Shown here piece by piece: positions 9,080 to 19,628 of a stretch of 64,000 nucleotides of DNA. The stretch is taken from contig CAKKNE010000004.1 in the NCBI GenBank assembly GCA_918797485.1, forward strand, positions 3,596,001 through 3,660,000, written 5' to 3'. A program made the position numbers and the translations under genes. Below the pieces are notes generated by a model that did not search any database, was not told the DNA's origin, and saw nothing but the letters and a program-made list of their open reading frames with translations. The stretch comes from Pelagomonas calceolata. Its lineage: Eukaryota; Sar; Pelagophyceae; Pelagomonadales; Pelagomonadaceae. Position 1 is the stretch's first letter; every line of letters begins with the position of its first letter.

Positions 9080-11206
9080 CTACCGCGACATGGCCACCTC
9101 CTTCGGGACCTCCACTCTATCGACGGCGCCGAAGTTCTCCTTCATCAGCCCGGCGATGACTCCCGCGATCTCGTCCTCGTCGTCGATGGGCACGTTCTTC
9201 ATGTGCGGATCTAAAGCTAAATGGCCGCCCTCGCCGATCGTGCCGCCGAGGAAAATATTTGCCCCTGCCACAGCCTTCATCTTGCCCTCGTCGTTCTTGC
9301 GCTTCGCCGGCGCGCCCATGAGGCCGATGTCCGCGGCCTGGACCTGGCCGCAGGAGTTCGGGCAGCCCGTCCAGTGGACGCGGACGGGCTTCGGCGCTTC
9401 GACGAGCGCGTCGACCTTCGCCATGACCCGTTCCGCGACCGTTTTCGTCTCAATAATAGCCAAGGGACAGAACTGCGCGCCGGTGCACGAAACCATGGGG
9501 CCCTTGACGTTTCCCGGGTCGACGGCTAACCGGCCCATCGTTAAAGCAGGCTCCTGCAGTAAGGCATCAATGCTGTCAGCAGGGACGTTCGGTAATATAA
9601 AATTCTGCTCGACGGTGAGTCGGACTTCACCCTCGCTATACCGATCCGCGAGATCGGCGACGTGTCTCGCTTCCTCGACACTTAATCTACCAGCGGGCAC
9701 ATGCACGCCGACCCTCCTCAAGCCCTCATCAGCTTGCGCATGCACTCCGAGCAATTCCCGCCTTTCAAAGGCGCCCGTCTCGTGGGGCTGCGCCTCCTCC
9801 AGGACGACGCCCCGCCCGTAGGACTCGACCTCGGCTTTAATGGCTTTACTGTATTCCTCGACGCCCATATCTTCCACCAACCACATCAACCGAGCCTTCT
9901 GTCTATCTTTCCGGTTGCCCTCGTCTCTGAAGATCCTCAAGATCGCCTCACACAACGCCGTCACCGAGTACGGATCCGCCGGCACCCACAGCCCCAGAGG
10001 CACAGATTCGGCGACTCTCTTAATGGACATGTAGCCTCCCACCACCACGTTAAACCCAATCCTTCCATCTTGATGAGGCACCGGGTCCAACCCGATGTCA
10101 TTTATATAGGTATGAGCAAAATCATCACGCCCCCCAGAAATGGCAATGTTGAACTTCCGCGGCAGGTTGCCCCACTGCGGGTTGCCCCGCTCGCCCGTCT
10201 CCTTGTCTAACGATATGAGGTCGTTGATCGCATTGGCAATAGGCCGCGTGTCTACCAATTCCAAATCGTCCAACCCGGCTAACGGGCTTCCGACGACATT
10301 TCTCGCGTTGTCCAACGCGCTCTGGAACGACGTCATGTTGTGGTCCGCATGTAAAGCTTTCGTGAGATCCGCGCCGTCCTCGAGCGTCAAGCCTCTGAGT
10401 TGTATATTTTGCCTCGTCGTGATGTCCATCACTCCTAATTCATCACCGTACGGCTCGATGGTATCGGCGAACAACCTAAGAGTGTCGGCTTTGACGATGC
10501 CGTTCGGGATCCTCAACCGCATCATGAAGCGCCCGGGCGTCCGCCTAAATCTCGACAAAATGCCCGTCCACTTGAGCCGCGAGTTGATGTCGAAGTCCTC
10601 GATCTCGGAATAATCTAAGGTACCGGCGCGAATCTTCGCTGCGAAGTCGTAGAGGTCCGTCCACGCGTTCGTCGGGTCTTTTTTGAGCTTGCCCTGCTCG
10701 ATCTTGTTGCCCGCCTCGGCGCGCTCGAGCGTGGAATCCTGCGCGGGGCGTTTCGTGTGACCTTCGTGCGCTTTTTACCACTCTCTCTCGCTCCGGGCGA
10801 CCGCTCGCTAGTGTGTGCGGCGACGGGCTCTCTCCAGGAGAAAAAACTCGCAGCGTGGCGCGACAGCACCCAGCGCTCACGAGGTGACCGCTCGCAGCGC
10901 GCGCGCGGCCGGCGAGGCCGGCTCGCGGATGACCCACTTTTTTCTCCGGGCAGACGACGCGACAGGCGCGGCAGATTTTGAAAGGAGTGTAGGAGCGGTG
11001 CCGGGGCACCGTTATAGCGTCGCGCTGCGCGCTTCTCTCGCGATGCGTTCGTGCGACGAATTTTGCAAATGTTTCCTTTGAGTTGCCGCTCTGCAATTTA
11101 CAGGTAAAAAACTGGTGCCAGTCCGACGGCTTTGGACAGCGGTAGGGTTGTGGTAGACCATCGCGCTCGCGCAGCTTAAACATACTGCTGCTGCGAGCCG
11201 CGCCAT
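9080..11206 (-). CDS. nirA: Ferredoxin-nitrite reductase, plastid precursor
   Basis: Two exons, 11102-11206 and 9080-10738, give 587 residues, the normal size. The enzyme reduces nitrite to ammonium with six electrons from ferredoxin, using sirohaem and a 4Fe-4S cluster in the plastid. Cluster ligands are visible in CTGAQFC (about 452-458) and TGCPNSCG (about 493-497). RFRRTPGRFMMRLRIPNG and ITTRQNIQLRG are typical of the family. Exon 1 encodes MARLAAAVCLSCASAMVYHN, a signal peptide with a CASAMVY cleavage site in the style of secondary plastids. The 363-nt intron (10739-11101) has donor GTAAAT and acceptor GCGCAG and joins TSFLP to DSTLERAEAGNKIEQGK, restoring the conserved N-terminal helix. 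The downstream open frame alone lacks any ATG, so this first exon is needed. The intron shows no introner features. Confidence 0.9.
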
Positions 11207-11497
11207 CTTCCGTGGCGCCCTTCGCAAGTCACCCGCAGGGCGTCAAATTACAAAGTCCAGCCCTGACGCGACGTGGTCACCGTTGTGAGATGGTCCGATT
11301 TTGGTCTTCCTACGACTCCTTGCAAACCTCCGGAGGGCCTGGGACGCCAGAAGACGGCTGGCGAAATCACATCGCCCGGCGCTGCGGATGTTGCGAGATC
11401 GGAGCGCATCCGCGGAGCAAAACGCGCGAGGACGCGAGAGGACGGTTCGGGCGCTCGCATCGATCGCTACCACGGCGACTGGCACATTGGGGCAGCC

Positions 11498-12180
11498 ATG
11501 AGCTACCTGGACCGCTACAAAAGCACCACGGCGGCGGACCGACCACCGCCGCCGCCGACGCCATCAACGAACGCGACGCCGCCCCCGACGCCGCAGTACG
11601 GCGACCGCCGCGTCGCGCGCGCGGCGGACGCGGCGAGAATCCGCGCCCACAACAGAATCATGAGGCGGCGACTCGCGGCGACGAAGCCGCAGATTATTCA
11701 TAGGCACTCGGAAATAGTCATCGTCGCGCGGCGCGAGGCGCGGGCCCGCCACATCGACGCGCGCGAGCGGCGACGGGCGGACCTGCGGCGGAGCGAGCGG
11801 GAATCGAGGCGGCAGCGCCGGTCCGCGTCTCCTGCAGTGCATAAATCAAATCGTCGCGGCGCGTCTCCGCCACTGCTGCATCGCCGAGACTCACTGGTTG
11901 ATTTGTGCACAGGTCGCCGGTGCGCGCCGAGCGGAGGCTCCGGCCGGGGACGGCTGCCGCACGCGTTGCGCTGGCGGCGCGGCGTGAGGAGGATCGGGCG
12001 GCGCGGAGGATCGAGCTGCGCCGGCGGAACGCCGAGCAGGCGCGCCGCCACCGCGGCGCGGCGAGTCGGTGCGACACGCGGCTGTCGACGCCCGTTGAAC
12101 AGAGGCGGCGCCATCTACGACGACCGCCGGACCCGGATCTGGTGGCGGAGCTCGCGCGGGTCCTGGCGGGCCAGCTTTGA
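11498..12180 (+). CDS. Basic coiled-coil protein, possibly CFAP97-like
   Basis: Exons 11498-11826 and 11913-12180 give 198 residues, joined as RRSASP|VRAERRLR in phase 2. After a Pro/Thr-rich head (ADRPPPPPTPSTN) the sequence ARIRAHNRIMRRRLAATKPQ resembles the short conserved block of the CFAP97/hemingway family (N-x-x-L-x-x-R...KP). That is a weak match made by eye. The rest is Arg/Ala-rich helix. It starts 291 bp from the nitrite-reductase start in a divergent arrangement. The 86-nt intron is an introner. An upstream ORF in the same frame exists, but the ATG at 11498 (CAGCCATGAG) has the best context. Confidence 0.6.
11835..11912 (-). mobile_element. Introner in the basic coiled-coil gene
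   Basis: A 78-bp element: left end CAGTGCATAAATCAA, right end (reverse complement) CTGTGCACAAATCAA. Its flanks GTCTCCTG (11827-11834) and GTCGCCGG (11913-11920) agree at 6 of 8 positions. The GT of the left flank is the donor and the element's CACAG is the acceptor. Its first 30 bases are almost identical to those of the introner at 46325-46407, so the two belong to one subfamily. Confidence 0.82.
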
Positions 12181-12382
12181 CGCCGCGCGGAGCGAAAACC
12201 CTCCTCGCGCGGCGCCAGCGTGGATGGGTGCTTTCACCCTAACGGCACGCCATCGGCGCGGCGCGGCGATTCGGCGCGGCGATGGCGTGGAGCTGCACGC
12301 AGCGGGGGGACTGTAAGATGTGCACTTTTAGTAGGAGACCCTTGGCGGCCTCGAGGGGGGAGGGGGGAAGGGCACAAATAAC

Positions 12383-13048
12383 TCAGACGCGCTTCATGGG
12401 CTCGGCGCCCTCGACGCCGTCCGCGGCCGGCGGCGCGCCGCGGCGGTCGAAGGTCGTGAGGACGGAGTTGACGGCCGTCATGTAGGCCTGGGCGTCCATG
12501 GGCTGCGGGAAGGAGAAGGTCTTGGAGCAGGGGTTGCCCGTGACGGGGCCGCAGAGGCCGCACGAGTTCATGAGGAAGTTGACCTCGTTCGGGATGCAGC
12601 AGCAGGGGAAGGGCACCTTCGGCGTGGCGACGGAGACCCACTCCTCGGAGCAGCATTTCATGCAGCAGCACATGCAGCCCGAGTCGACGATGCGGACCTC
12701 CTGGCGGCCGGCGCAGCAGTTCTCGCAGCAGCCGTCGGCGCAGCAGACGGCGTAGGGCGGGCGGTCGAAGTAGGTCACCGCGATGTGGTCCCACTCGATG
12801 CCGCACATGCCGCAGCACGGGCTGATGGCGAAGTTGCTCTCGATCGAGTTCTCGCGCACGTAGAGGTACGACCGCTCCAAATCGAAGCGCGAGCAGCAGT
12901 AGAGGCAGGCCTGGCAGTTGCCGCAGCAGTTCAGGGGCTTGACCTCGGCGTTCATGATCATCTGGATCTGGCGCGGGTCCTTGAGGCCCACGGCGCCGGA
13001 CATGTCCGTCACGCGGTCCGTGTAGCCGCCCTGGCGCACCTCGGCCAT
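12383..13048 (-). CDS. Cysteine-rich conserved protein, function unknown
   Basis: 221 residues with roughly 30 cysteines, mostly in CC pairs (NCCGNCQACLYCC, ADGCCENCC, SGCMCCCMKCC, FPCCCIPNE). No classical zinc-finger spacing fits. The central part reads YLYVRENSIESNFAISPCC then DHIAVTYFDRPPY, a pattern I associate with an uncharacterised family of cytosolic Cys-rich proteins in algae and other protists, but I cannot name it. The pairs could bind metal or be palmitoylated. There is no signal peptide or clear membrane segment. ATG at 13048. Confidence 0.7.
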   Translation of the reverse strand: MAEVRQGGYTDRVTDMSGAVGLKDPRQIQMIMNAEVKPLNCCGNCQACLYCCSRFDLERSYLYVRENSIESNFAISPCCGMCGIEWDHIAVTYFDRPPYAVCCADGCCENCCAGRQEVRIVDSGCMCCCMKCCSEEWVSVATPKVPFPCCCIPNEVNFLMNSCGLCGPVTGNPCSKTFSFPQPMDAQAYMTAVNSVLTTFDRRGAPPAADGVEGAEPMKRV

Positions 13049-13385
13049 GGTTGCGAGTGTTGTTGTGTGCGCGGGGCTGCCCCTTTAGCTACTTCGTGGG
13101 GTTTTGTGCTATCCTTCGCTGTGACGGCGATGAATAGGCTTCGATATGCCAAGGATGTAAATGGAACAGCTCGATGATGAGAAATTCCCGTTGGGGGAAA
13201 TTCCCCCCGCGCGATGCAGTCCGTGGCACGCGCGAGATACCTCGGCGGACGGTTCTGACGGCCGCGGGGTCGCGAGCTACGCGTCACGGTAGGGAGCCCA
13301 GGCGCGCGCGCGCGACCGGAGCATCTACGCGTCGACGGCGCCTCGTGGGAGCAGAAAGACAACTATAAACAAGCGCCCAAGCGAC
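13049..13385. other. Intergenic, 337 bp
   Basis: Between the Cys-rich gene start and the next minus-strand gene. It holds a short direct repeat with GAAATTCCC-like units around 13172-13205 (GAAATTCCCG, then GGGGGAAATTCCCCC). Otherwise nothing recognisable. Confidence 0.35.
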
Positions 13386-14258
13386 CTAGTCGTCCGCCGG
13401 CGCGCGCGCCTTCTTCCATAGGCACAGAAACGGCGACGCCGGCGGCGGCGGGCGCCCGTTCACACCATCGACCCAGGCTTCGATGGACGCGAAGCCCGCT
13501 TCTTGACTAAGGCGCTCCTCGTCGCCCTCGACCCAGCGCCGCCGCCGCCGGCCGCCCAGCTTCTTCTGGAGCGCGGCCGCGAGGCGCTTGTTGTAGACGA
13601 TGTCTGTCGAAGAGCACCACTCCTGGTGCGTGAGCGTCGCGACGTTGTCGTAGACGCAGACGCGGAGGACGGGCGAGAAGCGCAGGACTTTCACGCGCGG
13701 CTTTTGGGGCGGCGCCGGCCGCGCGTTCACGATCGATAACATCGCGCTCCGATATACATCCACCGCTACACTTTCCTGCTCCTCTTCGTCGGGCGCCGGC
13801 GCTATTTTCGACCCCGTTTCGATCTTTTTCCGGACCTCGCTTTCAATATCAATCGCAACCTCCGCGGCCTGCTTGCGCGGCGGCATGCGTGCAAGGCGCT
13901 CGTTCATTTCCAAAGTCTTCTCGAGCGCGTGATACAGGACTTCGGAGACGTGGAAGTGGTCGCCCCGCCCTAGGGACTTGCGGACGGCTTCCACTTCGCC
14001 CGTCTCCCTCTCCCGCTCGCCGAAGAGCAGGGCGTAGGTGCTTTTCAATTCGTTCATCGCAGTCTCGGCCTTGTGCTTCAGGCGCCTTATTAAAGGCTGG
14101 CTTCGCAGTAGAGCCTGCCGCGCGGCGTCTTCGGCGCGCCAGACGATCGACGACTCTTCCCTGACTTCGTCGTCCCGTTTGGCGCGCAGCTCGCTTGGGA
14201 TCGGGCGCGGCTTGGTCCTCAGCGCGGGCTTGGTCGGTGGCGGGGCTTGTGCGCCCAT
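13386..14258 (-). CDS. Uncharacterised 290-residue protein
   Basis: Starts MGAQAPPPTKPALRTKPRP. The N-terminal half is charged helix (RRLKHKAETAMNELKSTYAL), and the C-terminal half mixes strands (VKVLRFSPVLRVCVYDNVAT) with a basic patch (KKLGGRRRRRWVEGDEERLS) and ends KKARAPADD. MGAQ could be N-myristoylated. I do not recognise a domain and see no signal peptide or membrane segment. Codon use and composition match its neighbours, and the frame is uninterrupted, so the gene itself is credible. Confidence 0.6.
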   Translation of the reverse strand: MGAQAPPPTKPALRTKPRPIPSELRAKRDDEVREESSIVWRAEDAARQALLRSQPLIRRLKHKAETAMNELKSTYALLFGERERETGEVEAVRKSLGRGDHFHVSEVLYHALEKTLEMNERLARMPPRKQAAEVAIDIESEVRKKIETGSKIAPAPDEEEQESVAVDVYRSAMLSIVNARPAPPQKPRVKVLRFSPVLRVCVYDNVATLTHQEWCSSTDIVYNKRLAAALQKKLGGRRRRRWVEGDEERLSQEAGFASIEAWVDGVNGRPPPPASPFLCLWKKARAPADD

Positions 14259-14744
14259 TATGCCTCAGGAGGCACAGGTGCCGAGGCGCTGCCCCGCGGC
14301 GCGCTCTTTCGTGCAGTGGATATGGTGGGTAGGCTGCGGCCTTGGGGCGCGGTCGCGGTGCGCCGGCGGTGCGCCGGCGGCGTGTTACAGCGAGGTGGTC
14401 CGAAGGGGCAGCAGAGTTGTGAGGGTGCTGGTGTCGTATCGGGTCGTGTTTCCTTGAGGTGTCTCTACTCGTCGGGAGTCCTCTTTCGACGATTGCTTGC
14501 CTTGGTCACGTATATTTCGTTTTCCCTAGTGTCTTACTGCCGCTACCCACTCGATTTTTATGGTCCATGCTTTTTTTTTGGCATGCTGCTGCACATGCTG
14601 GCCCAACGGTGTTGCTAGAATCGTGAAAGCATCTGTGTGCCCAGCTCCGCAGCTTCAAATCGCGTACGAAACCCTTACTGTCAATCTCTGCAGCCCTGCC
14701 AAAAACAGCAGCATCTGTGTGCTCCTCACAGCGGTGCAAAAAAC
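14259..14744. other. Divergent intergenic region, 486 bp
   Basis: Separates the 290-residue protein gene from the Arf-like gene. It carries the palindromic element at 14525-14546 and an imperfect doubling of GGTGCGCCGGC near 14357-14379. No gene seen. Confidence 0.45.
14525..14546 (+). promoter_or_regulatory. Recurrent palindromic element (copy 3)
   Basis: Reads CCTAGTGTCTTACTGCCGC then TAC: the consensus core with a slightly decayed right arm (GCTAC for GCTAG). It is about 200 bp upstream of the Arf-like start, same orientation. Confidence 0.55.
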
Positions 14745-15269
14745 ATGGGCGCCACCCAGAGCACCCGACCAAAAGTCCTCGTCTACGGCGCGCCGCACGC
14801 CGGCACGAAGTCGCTCGTCAAAGCGCTGGGCGACGCCGAGTTCGAACTGTTCACGAGCGACGACGGCGCCGACGCCGACGCTGTTGTTTATGTGGTGGAT
14901 GCCAACCAGCCGACGCAGTGGACGGTGCCGATCGAGCTGCTCCACAGCGTGAACCTCAAGCTCGGGCGCACCGTGCCGCTTTGCGTCGTCGTGAACAAGC
15001 GCGACGTACCGGGGTCGGCGCCCGCGCAGCAAGTTCTGCCCCAGCTCGCGGCCGCCGCGTCGAAGGTCGACGCCTGCGCCGCCGTGGGCGGCAGGGTTTG
15101 GCGCGTCGTCGAGGCGAGCGCCGTCACGGGCGACATCGGCGTCGCGGCGCTGAAGCGCGTCCTGCGGCACCTCTGCGACATGTCCGACGTGAGCGCAAGC
15201 ATCCTCGCGCCGCGGTCGAGCGGGGGCGTGGCGGGCGAGGCCTGCGGCGCGAGCGCGTCGCTGCCCTAG
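14745..15269 (+). CDS. Divergent Arf-family small GTPase
   Basis: 174 residues. The start MGATQSTRP fits N-myristoylation, as in Arf/Arl proteins that act in membrane traffic. G4 is clear in VVVNKRDV (NKxD) and G5 in VEASAVTGD. VYVVDANQP fits the strand before switch II. The P-loop reads GAPHAGTKS, one residue longer than the canonical GxxxxGKS, and the usual DxxG/WDxGGQ segment of switch II is missing or strongly altered. It may therefore bind nucleotide poorly or act as a pseudo-GTPase. The C-terminal tail is Ser/Gly/Ala-rich. A longer in-frame start at 14637 exists, but it lacks the myristoylation signal and has poor context. Confidence 0.72.
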   Translation: MGATQSTRPKVLVYGAPHAGTKSLVKALGDAEFELFTSDDGADADAVVYVVDANQPTQWTVPIELLHSVNLKLGRTVPLCVVVNKRDVPGSAPAQQVLPQLAAAASKVDACAAVGGRVWRVVEASAVTGDIGVAALKRVLRHLCDMSDVSASILAPRSSGGVAGEACGASASLP

Positions 15270-15433
15270 CTTTCTGTTTGTGTGTGTGTTCGTTTGGTGC
15301 CGCGGCTGCCGCGCGGCGGTGGGGCGGATTTCAGGTCCTTGTCCAGGGACTTGTGTTCGCTTGGCGCCGGCGCGCGTCGCGACAAGGCAGACGCCGTCGC
15401 CGCGACGCACGAATTAACTATGTGTCTGTTACC

Positions 15434-17354
15434 CTAGGACATCCAGCGGTCGTCCTGGAGGCGGTAGCGGTCCCTAATATCGGCATCAAGAGCGAGCGGC
15501 TGGCCGGCCTTGACATCCAACGAAGCCAGAGAGGAGAGCACGGGCAAGGCCGCCTTCGCCAGTTCCACTAAAGACGCGGAGCCCGCCGGCTGCAGCAAAG
15601 CTTCCAGAGGAGTGTTAGGAGGCGGCGCATACGTGACCTGCAACACTTCAGCACCCGCCTCAAACAAGTCGAGCTTGACATCATCGAAGGTCCGCAACTC
15701 ATCACAAAGGTGCCTATCTAAGGCATCTTGCCCGAACCACGTCTCGCCCGTCGCGACCTTTTCAATGTCCAGAGATGGCCGTTGCCCCTTCACAAATTTT
15801 TTGAACAATGAAAAGATCTCCTTGATGTCGGCCTCGGTCTTCGCGAGGTCTTCTTTAGTCACTTTTTTCGTAGGGGTCACGGTCCGCTTGAAATCCCCAG
15901 CAGTAACCGTCTGGAACTCGATGCCCTCCTGTTTTAACCTCTCATACGCATTAGGAATGTCCGTGATGACGCCAATGCTCCCAAGCACGGCGAAGGGCGA
16001 CGCGATGATGCGATCGCCGCAGCACGCCATCATGTAGCCTCCGGAAGCTGCAACTTGTTCTACACACACCGTTAATTTGAGTCCGGCGTCCTTCAATCTC
16101 AACAGTTGGGCAGCCGCGAGGCCGTAGCCCGTCACGGTGCCACCGCCCGTCGTCAGCTTGAGGACGACCTCGTCGCCTCGCGAAGCATCAGCGGTCTTCA
16201 ACACTGCGGTCACTTCTTCCCTCAAATTTGCCGTTTGGGAGGCTGCTGGATCACCATCAAACTGTAAAACATACGCTCTTTTCGCTTCCGTGGAGTTGCG
16301 CAGGAAGGATAATGCGTCACTCAAGCTTCCTTCGAGCGTGCCGTCGCGCCCTTCACTTGCTAATTGCCCTAGTCTCCTTCTAGCTACGTCGTCCGGCAGG
16401 TGCGAAGCCACAACTCCCAAATAGTCGAGCTCGGCGACTTGTTGTTCTTTGGTCGCGTCCGCTAAGGCATTTAAAGCGTCGTCGCGGTTCGACTTCGGGG
16501 AGCCGCCGAAGGGCATGAGCTTCTTGACCTTGGCGCCGAGGCCGCTTTCTTCGATGACTGCCGTGGCGTTCTCGGCCGACGTCGCGTTCGTCGCCGCCGC
16601 GAGGCCGCGGAGCGTCGCCCGCGCGACGAGCACGTTCTTCCGGGCTTCCGTGGACTTCTTGAGGTAGTCTCTTTCAGCGTCGGCGACGGCGTCGAGGGCT
16701 GCGCGGGGCGCCGCGTCGATGGCGTATGCGTCGGGACGCCGTCGCCGCGACACGTTGAAGACAAAAAAACACTGGCCGCGGACCGTCGTCCGACAACCCC
16801 GCCAACCCGAGCTCGTCCCCAAAGGCCTTGCCTAATCTACGGTTGCGCCGCGCTTTACGCGCCGCGTACCGTCCCGCCGACGCACTCTCCAGCGAGAACT
16901 CGAAGGACTCGAGCCGTTCGTTCAATCTCTCGACCTTGAGGTACTGGGGCGCTTTGGGTCGGTTCGGCGCCCGGCGCGGCTTCTTCCGCCCGAAGGGCAG
17001 TCCTGGAGGTTGTGGTTGTTCATCTTCAAGGGCGAACTCGTCGCCGAAGGCCCCGCCCTCCAACTGTGACTTTCGGTCCTCGTCGTCTCCGCCAAAAATG
17101 GCATCTGCTAAAGGAAAGACGACCAACGCCACGACGAACGCCGGCACGCCCCACGCTATTAATGTTTTCACCGTGAACAAGGACAGGTCGCCGGCGACCT
17201 GGCCCGTGCCCGCCGGCAGCGACGGCACCCAGCCCGGCAAGCTCGGTAACGCCTGGACGGATGTTTGTCGCTGCGGTTTCGTGACGTGTAGGGGGCGCGT
17301 CGGCGGCGCGAAGGCGCTGCTCGTTTGTAGCGCTGCGAGGAGGAGGACTCTCAT
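15434..17354 (-). CDS. Plastid SppA/SohB-type signal peptide peptidase (S49)
   Basis: Exons 16784-17354 and 15434-16698 give about 611 residues. The start MRVLLLAALQTSSAFAPPTR is a signal peptide with the SAFAPP motif used for import into complex plastids. A membrane segment follows (TLIAWGVPAFVVALVVFPLA). The S49 core holds VEQVAASGGYMMACCGDR, with the nucleophile Ser of ASGG, and GSIGVITDIPNAYERL. The catalytic Lys probably lies in FKRTVTPTKKVTKEDLAK. SppA enzymes degrade cleaved signal peptides and membrane proteins in thylakoids. I place the intron at 16699-16783 (85 nt, GT-AG, phase 1). Donor 16762 would also keep the frame. The intron interior (GCATACGCCATCGACGCG) is introner-like, but no target-site duplication survives. 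Confidence 0.85.
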
Positions 17355-17643
17355 GGTCTCTGCTGACTAGGGAGAGCAACTTGTGTTGTCTGCGGTTTTT
17401 CGGTTCGTCGCTTCGAAATTCGTCGCTGTCTCGAGTGGTTCTTGCCGTGTTGTTGATGACAAGTGCAATGACAGCCTCGCGCGTGCGACACGGCAGAGCC
17501 AGCGAGGGGGTCGGCTGCCACAGGCAGAGGCCGAGGGCTCGGGCCGCGCAGCACTCTACTAGGAATCGCCACCGTGCACTACTCATGTACGTGAATTCAA
17601 TTTACACAGTCGACTTCCGGCGAAGTCCCTTGAAATCACGACC

Positions 17644-18160
17644 CTAGACCGTGATGCCGCCCTCGCGCACGCCGTCGACGAGCGCCTTCACGCGGCCGTG
17701 GAAGAGGTACTTGTGGCTGCCCGAGAAGCGGTCGAAGTAGAGTTTGTCGAGGCCCTTGGCCTTGGCGCGCTCGGCCAGGAGCGCGCCGACGCGGCCCGCC
17801 GCGGACCGGTCGTTCCCCTTGGGGTTCTCCGATTTGATGCTCTCGTCGAGCGTCGACGCCGCGCAGACGGTGTTACCCTCCTTATCGTCGATGACCTGGG
17901 CGTAGATGTGGTTGTTCGACCGGAACACGTTCAGGCGCAACCGGCCCTTGTCCTGCGGGGGAGAAGCATGTCAGCCGCAGTTTCGCGGGCAAAGAATGGT
18001 GGGCGCTGTCGCGCACCTGGTTGGCGATGCGCTTTCGTCGGATGCGGTACGCGATTTGGCTCCCGCTGGCCGCTAAAGCCGTCGCTTGTTTGGGTGCTGC
18101 TGGCGCCACGAAGCCGCTAGCCGCGACGGCTAAAATTGCGAGGGTCACTCCGCGAAGCAT
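17644..18160 (-). CDS. rpl18: Bacterial-type ribosomal protein L18, organelle precursor
   Basis: Exons 18017-18160 and 17644-17952 give 150 residues, joined as RIRRKRIANQ|DKGRLRLNVFRS. L18 binds 5S rRNA in the large ribosomal subunit. LNVFRSNNHIYAQVIDD, AGRVGALLAERAKAKG and FDRFSGSHKYLFHGRV are family signatures. The start MLRGVTLAILAVAASGFVAP has a signal peptide and an ASGFVAP cleavage motif, so plastid import is likely. The 64-nt intron (17953-18016, GTGCGC...CCGCAG) is not an introner. In red-lineage plastids rpl18 is usually plastid-encoded, so a nuclear plastid-targeted copy, or retargeting of the mitochondrial protein, is worth noting. Confidence 0.87.
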
Positions 18161-18439
18161 GATATTGCTCTAAGCCGACGGCAGTTTGCGCCGCGCGCCC
18201 TCCGCGGCCGCGTTTGTTGCCGTCGCTATGCGATTGCAGTCGACGCACTGAAGGGAGAGCACCCGCCGGACGCGTCCGATGGTACATGGGTAGAGCGCCT
18301 AGGAGTAGCAGGGGTCCCGAGTCGCCCCGGGTCCGTCCAAGCGCCGGAGTCGACCCTCGCGGCGCGCGGCCGCGCGGTACTGGTCCTGTGCGGTCCTGTA
18401 GCCGCCTTTGCCGACCGAGAGATAAAAACACATAGATAC

Positions 18440-19624
18440 TTACACCTCCCCCGCCCGCCGCAACCGCCTCTCATACTCCTCGACGACTTTCGGCGGCCGC
18501 GTCGCCGAGAGGTTCAGCATCCACTCGTACCTCACGTCCCCGGCGAGCTCCGCCGTGATGCACTTCGCGGCTTCCGGCGACGTCCGGCCCGCGAGCGACC
18601 GGTCGCGCCGCGACGTCCGCTGGTGCTTGGAGAGCGTCGGCTGGCAGCGGCACCGCGTTTCGCACCCTAGAGCCGTCGTGGTCTTCTTGATGGTGCCGCA
18701 GAGGTCCCCGGTGACAGCCTCGAACGAAAACCTCAAAAGCTTGAGCCCGTTCGCGCGCGCCGCCCGCAGGCCGCGGTCGTACAAGTCGCGCTCCGTCTCG
18801 AAGTGGCGCTTGAGCGCGCCGGGCGCGTGGCAGAAGTCCTCGGACGCCCGCTGCTTGAGCTTGGCCTCGCGCCTGCGTCGGACGGAAACGTCGCGAAACC
18901 GCCGCGGTAGACTCTCGTGCGGCCGCGTCGACGGCGTCGAGGCGGCGCCACATCGCGTCGACGTCTGCATGAAGACCACATCAGTGAAGCTCATTTCCCA
19001 CTGTCATCCTCACACCGAAGACGTCTAGGCGTCGACGCGGGCCATCCCGAAAGCCATCGACGCGACGCGGGCCCAGCTTCACGCCATCGACGCGCCGTGT
19101 CGAAGAAGAAGGAACGGACACTGAGCCACTCGCCGCCGCGCCGCCAGCGTCCCGGAGTCCTCCCGCTTCAGCCCCGCATATCTATGAATCTCAAACGAGC
19201 TCACGGCGCGCGCGAGCGCGTTGTGGCGGTAGACCGCCACGACGACCTCGAAGCCGGCGCCCCGCGCGGCCGCAAACAAGTCCTCGGGCGAGCGCACGTC
19301 TGTCCTAGAAGAATTGCGCACGTGGCTCGGTTTTATGTGGGTCAGCAGTTGCCCGTCCTTGCCGCACCGTTCGAGGCGCTTCTTTCGCAATAACACACCG
19401 GACGCGTGCTTCGTGTTGAAGCCCTCCTTCATGTGCCGACAAAAGTTCATTCGTGCCGACCGCCGCAGGGTCAGGCAGTACGTGTCCGTTGCCGATCGGC
19501 CGTGCGCCCAGAGAATAACTCCTCGTTTCACGAGCGTGTTGTGGCTGATCGTCGGGGCGCTTCCGGCGCGGTACACATGCTTGCCGGCCTCGGCCACCAC
19601 GACCAGCACGACGCTCCAACGCAT
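18440..19624 (-). CDS. Sulfotransferase-like protein
   Basis: Exons 19130-19624 and 18440-18964 give about 339 residues. ILWAHGRSATDTYC has the form of a PAPS-binding P-loop-like turn, and VVVAVYRHNALARAVSSFE matches the 3'-phosphate-binding strand and Ser of sulfotransferases (R...N...R..SS). A basic C-terminal part follows, including LKLLRFSFEAVTGDLC. The substrate could be carbohydrate but cannot be read from sequence. The start MRWSVVLVVVAEAG may be a signal anchor. The 165-nt intron (18965-19129, GTGGCT...ATGCAG, phase 0) contains three copies of a CCATCGACGCG-like core, as in introners, but no clean ends. The family call is by motif only. Confidence 0.6.
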
Positions 19625-19628
19625 CGGT

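Noticed and set aside
10545-11183. 213-codon minus-strand frame overlapping the nitrite-reductase 5' region
   Set aside because: Different frame from the conserved N-terminal helix; it lies mostly in the intron and has no family features.
12264-12301. Introner-like core (GATGGCGTGGAG) after the basic coiled-coil gene
   Set aside because: No inverted ends, duplication or exon context; may be a remnant but cannot be supported.
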